Shown: positions 7,548-16,983 of the stretch, in pieces
How positions within the stretch are numbered: the first letter of the stretch is position 1
Layout of the letters: each line of letters starts with the position of its first letter
Assembly (NCBI GenBank): GCA_035559435.1
Contig: DATMBC010000019.1
Location: forward strand, 1 to 64,000
From: a bacterium
GTDB taxonomy: Bacteria; Zixibacteria; MSB-5A5; WJJR01
DNA length: 64,000 nt
Reading direction: 5' to 3'
Made by a program: the position numbers and the translations under genes
Notes under the pieces: generated by a model
Told to the model about the DNA's origin: nothing
Database searches by the model: none
Seen by the model: the letters and a program-made list of their open reading frames with translations, nothing else

Positions 7548-9464
7548 ATGTTAGAGAACGCCTGGCTCATACCGGTCTTCCCGCTCGTTGCGATGGCGGC
7601 CATCATGCTGGTCACCCACCGCAGCCGCATGCTGTCGGCCGGGCTGTCGATCGGCGCGATGGCGATCGCCTTTGTCTGGTCGTGGGCCATCGCCGTCACG
7701 GTCTGGAACAACCCGCAAACCCTGCGTTTCGCCTTCGACTGGCTCAACCTGGGCCCGTCGATGCACATCGTGCTCGGCATTCAGATCGACGGCCTCACCG
7801 CGATGATGTTGATCGTGGTCTCGACCGTCGCGCTGATGGTCAACATCTATTCGCTGGGGTACATGCACGGCGACCCGAAGTTCGCCCGCTTCTACGGTTT
7901 CCTGTCGCTGTTCGGCATGGCGATGCTCACCCTGGTATTGGCCGACAACTTCTTCCTGATGTTTGTCTCCTGGGAACTGGTCGGACTGGCGTCGTACCTG
8001 CTGATCGGTTTCTGGTTTGAGAAGAAGTCGGCCTCCGACGCCGGCAAGAAGGCGTTCATCACCACCCGGTTGGGCGACCTCGGTTTTATCATCGGCCTGC
8101 TGATGCTTTATAACGCGGTCGGCTCGTTCACCTTCGCCGACGTCAACAACGCGGTGCAGGCGGGCGCCCTGGCCGGCGGCTACCTGACCGTCGCCGCCCT
8201 CTGTCTGTTTGCCGGCGCGGTGGGCAAATCGGCGCAGGTGCCATTGCATGTCTGGCTCCCCGACGCGATGGAAGGCCCGACACCGGTGTCGGCGTTGATC
8301 CATGCCGCCACCATGGTGGTGGCCGGCGTGTACCTCGTGGCGCGTTCGCTCACGCTCTTTGCCGCCGCGCCCGACGCCGCGATGACCGTCGCCTGGATCG
8401 GCATGATCACCTCGCTTATGGCGGCGACCATCGGCCTGGTGCAAAACGACATCAAGCGCGTCCTGGCCTACTCGACCGTCTCGCAACTGGGCTATATGAT
8501 CATGGCCCTGGGGCTGGGCGGTTTCACCGCCTCGATGTTCCATCTGATGACCCACGCCTTCTTCAAGGCGCTGCTGTTCCTCGGCGCCGGATCGGTCATC
8601 CACGCGGTGCACACCAACGACATTCAGGAAATGGGCGGGCTGCACGCCAAGATGAAGAAGACTTCCTGGACCTTCCTCATTGCGGCGTTGGCGATCGCCG
8701 GTGTGCCGCCGCTGTCGGGATTCTGGTCGAAGGACGAAATCGTGGCGGCCACCGCCGGGCATCCGGTCTTCACCGTGCTCACGCTCCTGGTCGCTTTCAT
8801 GACCGCGTTCTACATGTTCCGTCTCTATTTCCTGACCTTCACCGGCCGTCCGCGCGACCAGCACAAGTTCGATCACGCTCATGAGTCGCCGGGCGTGATG
8901 ACCGGCCCGCTCATCTTCCTGGCGGTGCTGTCGGTGATTTCGGGGTTTGTCGGGATGCCGTGGCTGCATTACAATTTCGCCGCCGTGGTCTTTCGCGGCG
9001 AGCCGCACCACGCCGAGTTCCATCTGTCGACCGCGGTGATCGCCACGCTCGTCGGGCTCTCCGGCATCGGGCTGGCGTACCTGATGTACTTCAAGCGCTC
9101 AATCGATCCGGACAGGATCGCCGCCTCGTTCCAGGGCCTCTATCGCACGCTGTTCAACAAGTATTACTTCGACGAGGCCTACGACGCGCTCTTCATCCGG
9201 CCCTACTATAAGATCTGCAACGGCTGGTTTGTGTTCGATCAGAAGATTATCGATGGGTTGGTCAACGGCTTGGGCGATCTCGGCTTGCTCTGGTCGAGGA
9301 TCAACACCTGGTTTGACACCTATATCGTCGACGGCGCGGTCAACGGCGCCGGCATTGTCACGCGCGGCTTTGGCCTGACCATTCGCCATCTGCAGACCGG
9401 GCGGGTGCAGAACTACGCGTTCATCGTCTTTGCGGCGCTGGTGATTATCTGGCTGCTCCAATAG
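7548..9464 (+). CDS. nuoL: NADH-quinone oxidoreductase subunit L
   Basis: NuoL is the distal antiporter-like subunit with the long lateral helix. The 638-residue protein has the antiporter core, including FVSWELVGLASYLLIGFW, the lysine-bearing HVWLPDAMEGPTPVSALIHAATMV and LAYSTVSQLGYM, and a long C-terminal extension with an amphipathic stretch. Length is normal for NuoL. The segment YYFDEAYDALFIRP near residue 545 matches the conserved region that precedes the lateral helix. It continues the nuo operon. Confidence 0.95.
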   Translation: MLENAWLIPVFPLVAMAAIMLVTHRSRMLSAGLSIGAMAIAFVWSWAIAVTVWNNPQTLRFAFDWLNLGPSMHIVLGIQIDGLTAMMLIVVSTVALMVNIYSLGYMHGDPKFARFYGFLSLFGMAMLTLVLADNFFLMFVSWELVGLASYLLIGFWFEKKSASDAGKKAFITTRLGDLGFIIGLLMLYNAVGSFTFADVNNAVQAGALAGGYLTVAALCLFAGAVGKSAQVPLHVWLPDAMEGPTPVSALIHAATMVVAGVYLVARSLTLFAAAPDAAMTVAWIGMITSLMAATIGLVQNDIKRVLAYSTVSQLGYMIMALGLGGFTASMFHLMTHAFFKALLFLGAGSVIHAVHTNDIQEMGGLHAKMKKTSWTFLIAALAIAGVPPLSGFWSKDEIVAATAGHPVFTVLTLLVAFMTAFYMFRLYFLTFTGRPRDQHKFDHAHESPGVMTGPLIFLAVLSVISGFVGMPWLHYNFAAVVFRGEPHHAEFHLSTAVIATLVGLSGIGLAYLMYFKRSIDPDRIAASFQGLYRTLFNKYYFDEAYDALFIRPYYKICNGWFVFDQKIIDGLVNGLGDLGLLWSRINTWFDTYIVDGAVNGAGIVTRGFGLTIRHLQTGRVQNYAFIVFAALVIIWLLQ

Positions 9465-9534
9465 GAAGAAGACGGCGCGGCCCCCGGGGGGACGCGCCCC
9501 CGACAGACTGGACATAGCGAAGGACGGTTGCGAC

Positions 9535-11007
9535 ATGATATCGGGCATTCTCTCGTGGATGATCTTCATTCCGCTCATCGGCATGGCGGTGATCATGTTC
9601 CTGCCCAAGGACAATCACCGCGCCATCCGCGGCGTGACGATGGCCGCCACCATCATTCCGCTGTTGCTGTCGTTGATGATGTTGTTCTCCTACGACCCCA
9701 GCACGCATGAGTTCCAGTTTGTCGAAAAGGCCGCCTGGATCCCGGCGCTCAACGTCAACTACCACCTCGGCGTCGACGGGCTCTCGGTGCCGATGGTCGT
9801 CCTGACCACGCTGTTGTGCTTTCTGGCCGCGCTCGTCTCGTTTAACATCACCAACCGCGTCAAAGAGTATTTCGCCTTCTACCTGCTTTTGGAAGCGGGC
9901 ATGATCGGCGTCTTTTGCGCCCTCGACTTCTTCCTCTTTTATGTGTTCTGGGAGATCATGCTGGTGCCGATGTACTTTCTGATCGGCATCTGGGGCGGGC
10001 CGCGCAAGGAGTACGCGGCCATCAAGTTCTTCCTCTACACGCTCTTCGGCTCGATCTTCATGCTGGTCGCCATCCTGGCGCTCTATTTCACCTCGACGCC
10101 GCATACGCTCTCGATCGCCGAGCACATCCAGCGCGCGCCGGCGATGACGCACGGCTTCCAGATTTTCGCCTTCGTCTTCTTCTTTATCGCCTTTGCGATC
10201 AAGATTCCCACGCTGCCGTTCCACACCTGGTTGCCCGATGCGCATGTCGAGGCCCCGACGGCGGTTTCGGTCTTGCTGGCCGGCGTGCTGCTGAAGATGG
10301 GGACCTATGGCCTTCTGCGGATATCGTTCCCGATGTTCCCCGAGGCGACCAAGTACTTCGCCTGGCCGATGGCGATCCTCGGCGTGGCCGGGATCATCTA
10401 TGGCGCCTTTGTCTGCATGGCGCAGAAGGATTTGAAGAAGCTGGTCGCCTACTCTTCAGTCTCGCACATGGGCTACTGCCTGTTGGGCATGGCCGCGGTC
10501 GGATCGGTGGCCGGCATCTCCGGCTGCATGTTCCAGATGGTCTCCCACGGGCTGATCACGGGGGCGCTGTTTATCCTGGTGGGCGTGATTTACGACCGCG
10601 CCCACACGCGCGACATCGACGCCTATGGCGGCATGTGGCTGAAGGTCCCGGTCTATTCCGGCGTGATGATCCTGTTTGTCCTCGGCTCGCTCGGGTTGCC
10701 GGGGCTGTCGGGATTTGTGAGCGAGTTCATGGTCTTTCTGGGCGCCTTCCCGTATTTCAACGTGACGGTGGCCCTGGGCGTGATCGGCGTGCTTCTGACC
10801 GCCGCCTACTTCCTGCGCATGATCCAGCGCATGTTCCTGGGCACGATCGCCGGACACACCGAGCATCTGACCGAGATCAATGCCCGCGAACTGTGGAGCG
10901 TGATTCCGCTGGCGGCGCTGATGATCGCGCTGGGCGTCTATCCGGCGCTGCTGTCGGATTACATCAAGGCCACGATCGAAAACCTTGTGCGCGTGATCGG
11001 CGCATGA
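9535..11007 (+). CDS. nuoM: NADH-quinone oxidoreductase subunit M
   Basis: NuoM is a proton-translocating antiporter-like subunit with about 14 helices. The 490-residue product carries YVFWEIMLVPMYFLIGIWGG with the key glutamate, FHTWLPDAHVEAPTAVSVLLAGVLLKMG with the conserved lysine and histidine, and LVAYSSVSHMGY. A 70-bp gap with a GC-rich stretch separates it from nuoL, without a clear terminator, so it probably stays in the same operon. Confidence 0.95.
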   Translation: MISGILSWMIFIPLIGMAVIMFLPKDNHRAIRGVTMAATIIPLLLSLMMLFSYDPSTHEFQFVEKAAWIPALNVNYHLGVDGLSVPMVVLTTLLCFLAALVSFNITNRVKEYFAFYLLLEAGMIGVFCALDFFLFYVFWEIMLVPMYFLIGIWGGPRKEYAAIKFFLYTLFGSIFMLVAILALYFTSTPHTLSIAEHIQRAPAMTHGFQIFAFVFFFIAFAIKIPTLPFHTWLPDAHVEAPTAVSVLLAGVLLKMGTYGLLRISFPMFPEATKYFAWPMAILGVAGIIYGAFVCMAQKDLKKLVAYSSVSHMGYCLLGMAAVGSVAGISGCMFQMVSHGLITGALFILVGVIYDRAHTRDIDAYGGMWLKVPVYSGVMILFVLGSLGLPGLSGFVSEFMVFLGAFPYFNVTVALGVIGVLLTAAYFLRMIQRMFLGTIAGHTEHLTEINARELWSVIPLAALMIALGVYPALLSDYIKATIENLVRVIGA

Positions 11008-11028
11008 ACAAAACGGGGAGCAACTGAA

Positions 11029-11085
11029 GCTCTATTTCCCCTCTCCCCTGCAAGGGGAGGGGGTAGGGTGAGGGGAAACCCGACA
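11029..11085. repeat. Nested GC-rich palindrome between nuoM and nuoN
   Basis: The gap holds a C-rich then G-rich palindrome (TTTCCCCTC ... GAGGGGAAA with an inner TCCCCT-GCA-AGGGGA). Such CCCTC/GAGGG elements are common as dispersed intergenic repeats in environmental genomes. A simpler relative lies downstream of gyrB at 41215-41244. It could also act as an mRNA processing or stabilising structure inside the operon. Confidence 0.55.
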
Positions 11086-11108
11086 CACGACAAGTCAGCG
11101 ACTCAGCG

Positions 11109-12587
11109 ATGAACCTTAACTTCGACTTCGCCAGCTTCTACGCCGACTGGGCGGTCATCCTGCCCGAGTGCTTCTTGTTTATCTGGGGCGCGTTGATCCT
11201 TGCCTGGGCGACCGGCAAGCGCGATGAGGCGCCGGGCGGGTCGGGTGTCTTTGCCATCGCCACACTGCTGGGCGTTTTAGCCACCGCGGTCTGGGTGGCG
11301 ATCACCCCCGACGGCGCCGCGTTTGGCGGGACCTTTGTCTTCGACCGCATGTCGGTGGTCTTCAAGGAGATTGTGCTCGGCGCGGTCCTGCTGGCGGTCA
11401 TTTCCTCGATCGGCACGGTGGGCCGTCTCCGCGCGCATCGCGGCGAATACTACGGCCTCATCCTGATGTCCGCCGTCGGCATGATGCTGATGGTCTCGGC
11501 CACCGAACTGCTGACGCTTTATGTCTCGCTCGAACTGTCGACCATCGTCCTCTATGCCCTGGCCGCCTTTGACAAGACCAACCGCCGCTCCGGCGAGGCG
11601 GGTCTGAAGTATGTAATCCTCGGCGGGATTTCGTCGGCGATCCTGCTGTATGGCATCGCGCTGCTTTATGGCCTCACGCAGAGCACCGATCTGCAGACGA
11701 TCAAGACGGCGGTCTGGGGGATGTACATGGATGGCCCCTTCCCGCCCGGGATGACGCTGGCGTTGATCTTCATTCTGGCGGGATTCGGCTTCAAGTTGGC
11801 GCTGGCGCCGTTCCACATGTGGGTGCCGGATGTGTACGAGGGCGCGCCGACGCCGATCACCGCCTATTTGTCGGTGGCCTCCAAGGCCGCGGCCCTGGCC
11901 GCCTTTGTGCGCGTCTTCTTTGTCGGGCTCGAATCGGCCGAGGGGATCTGGGGACATGCGATCGCCGCGCTGGCGGCGCTGGCGATGATCGTCGGCAACG
12001 TCACCGCGATCGTGCAGACCAACATCAAGCGCATGCTCGCCTACTCGTCGGTGGCGCAGATCGGCTATGTGATGGTCGGCGCGGTGGCGCTGGACGCCTA
12101 CGGCGCGACCGCCATGGCCTATTACATGCTCGCGTATCTGTTCACCAACATGGGCGCCTTCATCTGCGTGATCGCCTTCTCCGAGCGCACCGGCTCCGAC
12201 GAGATCATGGACTACTCCGGTCTGGCGCGCCGTTCGCCGATGCTGGCCGCCTTCTTCACGCTCTTCCTCATCTCTCTCACCGGGATTCCCCCAACCGCGG
12301 GCTTCCTGGCCAAGTACTATGTCTTCCTCGCCGGCATCAATGCCGGTTACATGTGGCTGGTGATCGTCGGCCTGCTCACGTCGGTCATCGCGCTGTACTA
12401 TTACGCGACGGTGATCCGCCGGATGTACTTTCCCTCCGATCTGGGCGACATGCCCTTCCCGGTCTCGCGCAGTCTGGTGACCGCGTTGACGATCGCGGCC
12501 TTGGGTGTTCTCTACTTCGGCATTTTCCCGGGCGCGTTTGTCGCGTTCGTGCAGGACGCCGCCCGTCAGTTGCTCGCCGCCTTGTAA
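11109..12587 (+). CDS. nuoN: NADH-quinone oxidoreductase subunit N
   Basis: NuoN is the third antiporter-like subunit, adjacent to NuoK in the assembled complex. The 492-residue protein has LLTLYVSLELSTIVLYALAAF with the conserved glutamate, APFHMWVPDVYEGAPTPITAYLSVASKAA with the lysine, and MLAYSSVAQIGYVMVG. It ends the seven-gene nuo cluster; the following genes are on the opposite strand. No nuoB, C, D, E, F, G or I homologue occurs anywhere in the window. Confidence 0.95.
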   Translation: MNLNFDFASFYADWAVILPECFLFIWGALILAWATGKRDEAPGGSGVFAIATLLGVLATAVWVAITPDGAAFGGTFVFDRMSVVFKEIVLGAVLLAVISSIGTVGRLRAHRGEYYGLILMSAVGMMLMVSATELLTLYVSLELSTIVLYALAAFDKTNRRSGEAGLKYVILGGISSAILLYGIALLYGLTQSTDLQTIKTAVWGMYMDGPFPPGMTLALIFILAGFGFKLALAPFHMWVPDVYEGAPTPITAYLSVASKAAALAAFVRVFFVGLESAEGIWGHAIAALAALAMIVGNVTAIVQTNIKRMLAYSSVAQIGYVMVGAVALDAYGATAMAYYMLAYLFTNMGAFICVIAFSERTGSDEIMDYSGLARRSPMLAAFFTLFLISLTGIPPTAGFLAKYYVFLAGINAGYMWLVIVGLLTSVIALYYYATVIRRMYFPSDLGDMPFPVSRSLVTALTIAALGVLYFGIFPGAFVAFVQDAARQLLAAL

Positions 12588-12817
12588 TCCGCGAACGGAC
12601 ATAATTCCGGGCACACACTGCTGCAGGTCAGGAGCGCCGCTCCTGCGAGCAAATGCGATCCTGTAGAAGTGTCCGCGGCGCAGCGCCCCTGATCTACAAA
12701 CTTGTGGTCGCAACGACAGTGCTTGAAAGCAGGCTCGGCGGTGGCCTCGCCCTCCCGTGTCAGATCACGTCCGTTGGGCAAATCGCAGAGTGTGTAGCCG
12801 GCGCCCCTCCGCTCCGG
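12588..12817. other. Convergent intergenic gap after nuoN
   Basis: No gene is seen in these 230 bp between convergent nuoN and the CNNM/CorC-type gene. A short hairpin (CAGGAGC-GCC-GCTCCTG at about 12638-12654) could end nuoN transcription although it lacks a T-run. The rest has the look of a degraded dispersed repeat. Confidence 0.4.
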
Positions 12818-14188
12818 TCAATCCGGCGACGGGGACAACTTTCGTGCGCGCAGCAGGATGATCCGCCGCCCCCTGAGCGTGGCGACATCAAGGCGCACGC
12901 CGGCGATCTCGATGTGGTCGCCCTTGCGGGGCAGACGGTCGATGGTGGTGGTGAACAGCCCGGCGAGGGTGTCGGCGATGTCGGTGGGCAGGTGGACGCC
13001 GTATTCCTCGTTGAAGTCGATGATCGGCATGCCGCCGGCGGCCAGCGCGGTGCCGTCGGGCAGAAGCCGGAACTCCGCCTGCTCGTCGGCGTCGTACTCG
13101 TCGCGGATGTCGCCGACAATCTCCTCGATCACATCTTCCAGCGTGATCAGCCCGGCCGTGCCGCCGAACTCGTCGAGGACCACCGCCATGTGGCGGCGCC
13201 CCTTCTGGAACTTGGCGAGCACCTGCGAGATCGGCATCGAATCGGGCACGAACATCACCGGACGGATGAGGTCGCGCAGGATGACCGGCGTGCCTTCCGC
13301 CAGCAGGTGGATCACGTCCTTGGTGTAGATCACGCCGACGATCCGGTCGATCGTGCCGTCATAGACCGGAAAGCGCGAATACCCCTCCTCGCGGATGGTC
13401 TGCAGCACATCCTCGATGGCCGCGTCGGCGGCGATCCCGACCACATCGGGACGCGGGGTCATGACCTGCCGCGCGGTGGTGTCGGAGAAGTCGAGCGCCT
13501 GGTGGATCAACTCGCGCTCGACATCGTCGATGGTGCCGTGCAGCGATCCCTCGACCGCCAGCATGCGGATCTCCTGATCGGAGACCGGCTGCTCGTGTTC
13601 GGAGGGATGCACGCCCAGCAGGCGGGCGATGAAGCGCGACACGTTGGTCAGGATCGCGACCAGGGGCTTGTTGATCGCGGCAAACCAGGTGATCGGACGC
13701 GCCGCCACCAACGCGATCCGGTCCGGACGCGCCAGCGCCAGATACTTGGGCACCAATTCGCCGAAGACAAGCGACGCGAAGGCGATGATGATCACGACCA
13801 CGGCGATCGCGATCTGCACCGCCCAGCGTTGCGCAAACAGCCAGGGCAGGGCGGCGATCCGGGGCGTGAGCGCCTCGACCACGGTCGCTCCCGAAACCAC
13901 CGAGGCCAGCGTGCCGACCACGGTCACCCCCACCTGCACCGTGGCCAGAAACGACTCCGGCTTTTCCTTGAGCGCCTTGACCGCGCGTCCGGCCGCGCCG
14001 CGGGTGCGCGCCAGCTCGTTGACCCGCGAACGGCGCACCGCGATCAACGCCGCCTCGGCGCCCGCAAAGAAGCCGTTGAGCACGATCAGCACGGCAATGA
14101 GCAGGACCTCGACGCCAATCTGGGTCAGCATAAACGGGTCACCGGCGGTAATGTCGTAAGAGGCACGATTGCTCGCCAGCGCATTCAT
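12818..14188 (-). CDS. CNNM/CorC (HlyC)-type membrane protein with CBS pair
   Basis: The 456-residue protein has an N-terminal DUF21 membrane domain (about residues 22-200, starting VEVLLIAVLIVLNGFFAGAEAALI), then a CBS-domain pair (about 215-340, with MTPRPDVVGIAADA and YSRFPVYDGTIDRIVGVIYTKD), and a C-terminal CorC_HlyC transporter-associated domain (about 365-445). Family members are implicated in magnesium or cobalt efflux; the old hemolysin label is not a likely function. An alternative ATG about 19 codons in (MLTQIG) gives a more typical N-terminus. It lies downstream of htpX in the same direction, but a terminator separates them. Confidence 0.88.
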   Translation of the reverse strand: MNALASNRASYDITAGDPFMLTQIGVEVLLIAVLIVLNGFFAGAEAALIAVRRSRVNELARTRGAAGRAVKALKEKPESFLATVQVGVTVVGTLASVVSGATVVEALTPRIAALPWLFAQRWAVQIAIAVVVIIIAFASLVFGELVPKYLALARPDRIALVAARPITWFAAINKPLVAILTNVSRFIARLLGVHPSEHEQPVSDQEIRMLAVEGSLHGTIDDVERELIHQALDFSDTTARQVMTPRPDVVGIAADAAIEDVLQTIREEGYSRFPVYDGTIDRIVGVIYTKDVIHLLAEGTPVILRDLIRPVMFVPDSMPISQVLAKFQKGRRHMAVVLDEFGGTAGLITLEDVIEEIVGDIRDEYDADEQAEFRLLPDGTALAAGGMPIIDFNEEYGVHLPTDIADTLAGLFTTTIDRLPRKGDHIEIAGVRLDVATLRGRRIILLRARKLSPSPD

Positions 14189-14236
14189 GGGTTCGGTGCG
14201 GCCCCGGCGCGCCGGATATCCGTCTGTGCCGCGCGC

Positions 14237-14271
14237 AAAAACGCAGGAGCCCGCAAAGCCGGGCTCCTGCG
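14237..14271 (-). terminator. Rho-independent terminator of htpX
   Basis: On the minus strand a 12-bp stem (14242-14253 with 14260-14271) is followed by G and five T residues (plus-strand A-run at 14237-14241). It lies between the htpX stop and the next leftward gene. Confidence 0.85.
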
Positions 14272-14292
14272 CTATGGATTAGTCGAAAGGGA

Positions 14293-15147
14293 TTAGACCT
14301 GGTACACCAACGCTTCGAGCCGGGCGATCCGTTCCTCGACCGGCGGATGGGTCGAGAACAGACTCATCATCGAGCGCCCGGAGAGCGGATTGACGATGAA
14401 CATGTGCGCGGTGGCCGGGTTGGCGTCCATCGGACGGCGCTCGGCGCCGGCGTGGAGCTTGCGCAGCGCGTTGGCCAGCGAGAGCGGTTTGCCGGAAATC
14501 TGCGCGCCGGTGGCGTCGGCGGCATACTCGCGCGTGCGCGAAATCGCCATCTGCACAAACATCGCCGCGATCGGCGCGACAATCGCCATCACCAGCAGGC
14601 CAATGATCCCGCCGCCGTTGTCACGGTCGTCGCGTCCGCCCATCCCGCCAAAGATCGCGCCCCACTTGGCCATGCTGGCCAGCATGCCGATCGCCCCGGC
14701 GATCGTGGCGGCGATGGTCTGCGTGAGGATGTCGCGGTTTTTGATGTGCGCCAGCTCGTGCGCGGTCACGCCCTCCAGCTCATCCTCGGAGAGCATGTCG
14801 AGAATGCCCTGTGTGTAGGCGATCACGCCGTTGGAGGGGTTGCGTCCGGTGGCAAAAGCGTTCGGCGAACCGCTGGGAATGATATACACCTTCGGCATCG
14901 GCAACCCCGCCTGGGTCGCCAGACGACGGACCATCGAGTACAGACGCGGCGCGTCGGTCTCCTGCACCTCCTGCGCCCGGTACATCGACAGCACGATCTT
15001 GTGCGAGAACCAATACGAGATGAAGTTCATGATCACCGCGAATCCAAAGGCGATGATCATACCGCCCTGTCCGCCAAGCAGATAGCCGATGGCGACAAAC
15101 AACACCGTCAGCGCGGTCAGAAGCATCAATGTTTTCATGCCATTCAC
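14293..15147 (-). CDS. htpX: Membrane zinc metalloprotease HtpX (M48B)
   Basis: HtpX degrades damaged membrane proteins with its active site on the cytoplasmic side. About 282-284 residues are used here. Two N-terminal helices are followed by the zinc motif in [15 protein letters not shown] (HExxH), two further helices ([15 protein letters not shown] and [18 protein letters not shown]), and the third zinc ligand region [14 protein letters not shown]. Three starts are possible: ATG 15156, GTG 15147 and ATG 15138. GGGAGG abuts the first but is about 9 nt from the GTG, so 15147 is preferred; 15138 gives the usual MKTLMLL beginning. The reading frame runs far upstream without similarity. Confidence 0.9.
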   Translation of the reverse strand: MNGMKTLMLLTALTVLFVAIGYLLGGQGGMIIAFGFAVIMNFISYWFSHKIVLSMYRAQEVQETDAPRLYSMVRRLATQAGLPMPKVYIIPSGSPNAFATGRNPSNGVIAYTQGILDMLSEDELEGVTAHELAHIKNRDILTQTIAATIAGAIGMLASMAKWGAIFGGMGGRDDRDNGGGIIGLLVMAIVAPIAAMFVQMAISRTREYAADATGAQISGKPLSLANALRKLHAGAERRPMDANPATAHMFIVNPLSGRSMMSLFSTHPPVEERIARLEALVYQV

Positions 15148-15489
15148 TGCTATCATCCTCCCGTTGTGTCCGGCGTAGTCCCTAACGGATATGGCGCTCC
15201 GCGGTTCCCGCCGGTCGATCTGCTGTTCCGAACCAACCGCCGCCCTGCCGGCGGACACGTCATCCTGATGCGTGATGTCACGTGGTTCGGTTCGCAGAAT
15301 GATACGCAATCCGTCGTGTGGAGTTGACGAAATCGGAAAGCCCCATGCCGATTTCAGCGGCACGTGCAATCTGTTGTGGCACAGCGGCTTATTGACGCGC
15401 TCCCTGTCGGCGGCCCCACCCGGTGCCGTTCGCGTTGGCGGCATTCTCTGCGTATATTCTCTGCCCGGTTCACTGAAGAAGGCAGGACT
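15148..15489. other. Intergenic region between htpX and the Memo-AMMECR1 gene
   Basis: These 342 bp separate divergent genes. An inverted repeat GAAATCGG ... CCGATTTC occupies about 15330-15352. A TATATT box at 15453-15458 lies at a plausible distance (about 32 nt) from the ATG at 15490, but no good -35 element accompanies it. No gene is seen. Confidence 0.4.
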
Positions 15490-16977
15490 ATGCGAGTCGT
15501 ATCCGATCCGAAACGTGTGCGCAACTTCCGGGTGGCCGGCGAGGATGGCTTTTATCCCGACAACCCGGTGATCCTGACACAGAAGATCGCCCACTATTTC
15601 AGCGAGGCCAAACGCGAGACTTTCCCCGGACCGATTGCCGCCCTGGTTTGCCCGCATGCGGGGTATGATTACTCCGGCGCGATTGCCGCCGCCGGCTACA
15701 AGCAACTGCAGGGATTGTCCTACAGCACCGTGGTGGTGATCTCGCCGTCGCATCGCGCTTTCTTCCGCGGCTGTTCGGTCTACTCCGGCGGCGCCTACCG
15801 CACACCGCTGGGTGAAATACCCCTCGATCTGGAGTTCTGCGCCCGGTTGACCGAGACCGATCCGCTGGTCGCGCTATCCGATATTGGCCACGAGGCGGTC
15901 GGCGGCGGGTATGAGCATGCGCTCGAGGTGCATCTGCCGTTCCTGCAGGTGGTCCTCGGGCAATTCTCGCTGGTTCCCATCGTCATGGGCGATCAGGAAT
16001 ACCAGACCGCGAAGCGGCTCGGCGAATTGATCGGCGCGCACGCGAAGTTGGGCAAGACCCTCGTGGTCGCCTCCTCCGATCTCGCGCACGGGCACGATTA
16101 CGCGACCACGCGCCGTCTGGACGCCACCGCCGCCGAAGCAATCCGCGCCTTTGCGCCGGACAAGTTCTATGATCTCTTCGCGGACGGCGCCTGTGAGGCC
16201 TGCGGCGGCGGGCCGATCGTCGCGGCGATGATCGCCGCGCGCGCCATGGGCGCCGACAGCGCCAAGGTGCTGGCGCAGGCCAATTCGGGGGATGTCACCG
16301 GCGAGAAACGCGGCTACATCGTCGGCTACCTCTCGGCGGTCTTCTACCGCGGCGACGGCGGGTCGGGACGGGAGTATGTCTTGTCAGCGGACGAACCGGA
16401 GACGCACGACATCACCGATCATCGCACCATCGACGCCGATCAGACGCTAAGCGCCGGCGAACGCGAACTGTTGCGCAACACCGCGCGGCGGTCGTTGGAG
16501 CACGCGGTCAAGGGAGCGCACGTGACGTGTCCGGAGGCCGCCACGCCCCGTCTGCGCGAAAAACGCGGCGTCTTTGTCACGCTCAAGCGGCGCGGCGAAC
16601 TGCGCGGCTGCGTCGGCTATGTCCGTCCCTTCAAACCGCTCATCGAAGCAGTCTGGGAGATGGCCGAGTCGGCGGCGCTGCGCGACGGCCGCTTCAGGCC
16701 GGTCGAGCCCAAGGAAGTCGACGAGCTCGAAATCGAGATCACCGTCCTTTCACCCCTGAAACGCATCTCCGACCCCAACCAAGTGTTGGTGGGACGTCAT
16801 GGCCTTCTGGTCTCGCGCGGACATCTCTCCGGCGTGCTTTTGCCGCAGGTTCCGGTCGAGCATGACTGGGATCGCGAGACATTCCTGGCGGAGGCCTGCC
16901 TCAAGGCCGGGCTGGATCCCGATGCCTGGCGCGATCCAGCCACCACGCTTGAGGTCTTCTCGGCTGAAATCTTTTAG
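15490..16977 (+). CDS. AmmeMemoRadiSam system protein: Memo (B) and AMMECR1 (A) fused
   Basis: The 495-residue protein joins two domains. Residues about 20-290 are a Memo-like domain related to extradiol dioxygenases, with [42 protein letters not shown] and [12 protein letters not shown], which contain the expected His and Asp residues. Residues about 320-490 are an AMMECR1 domain ([19 protein letters not shown] and similar). Bacteria often encode these two next to, or fused with, a radical SAM partner; none is seen here. The biochemical role of the system is unresolved. The ATG at 15490 follows an AAGGCAGG ribosome-binding site; upstream codons are not conserved. It is followed 6 nt later by the ComF-like gene. 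Confidence 0.88.
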   Translation: MRVVSDPKRVRNFRVAGEDGFYPDNPVILTQKIAHYFSEAKRETFPGPIAALVCPHAGYDYSGAIAAAGYKQLQGLSYSTVVVISPSHRAFFRGCSVYSGGAYRTPLGEIPLDLEFCARLTETDPLVALSDIGHEAVGGGYEHALEVHLPFLQVVLGQFSLVPIVMGDQEYQTAKRLGELIGAHAKLGKTLVVASSDLAHGHDYATTRRLDATAAEAIRAFAPDKFYDLFADGACEACGGGPIVAAMIAARAMGADSAKVLAQANSGDVTGEKRGYIVGYLSAVFYRGDGGSGREYVLSADEPETHDITDHRTIDADQTLSAGERELLRNTARRSLEHAVKGAHVTCPEAATPRLREKRGVFVTLKRRGELRGCVGYVRPFKPLIEAVWEMAESAALRDGRFRPVEPKEVDELEIEITVLSPLKRISDPNQVLVGRHGLLVSRGHLSGVLLPQVPVEHDWDRETFLAEACLKAGLDPDAWRDPATTLEVFSAEIF

Positions 16978-16983
16978 GGCCCT

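Noticed and set aside
12653-14296. 547-residue plus-strand ORF opposite the CNNM/CorC gene
   Set aside because: It is a shadow frame; the opposite strand encodes complete DUF21, CBS and CorC domains.
15453-15458. A shared lineage-specific promoter motif GCGTATATTC (also at 58067-58075)
   Set aside because: Only two good copies, no consistent -35 element, and one copy ends 6 nt before the mnmE ATG; evidence is too thin.
14293-15753. HtpX with a 200-residue N-terminal extension
   Set aside because: The extension crosses into the neighbouring divergent gene and has no similarity; a normal-length HtpX starts near 15147.
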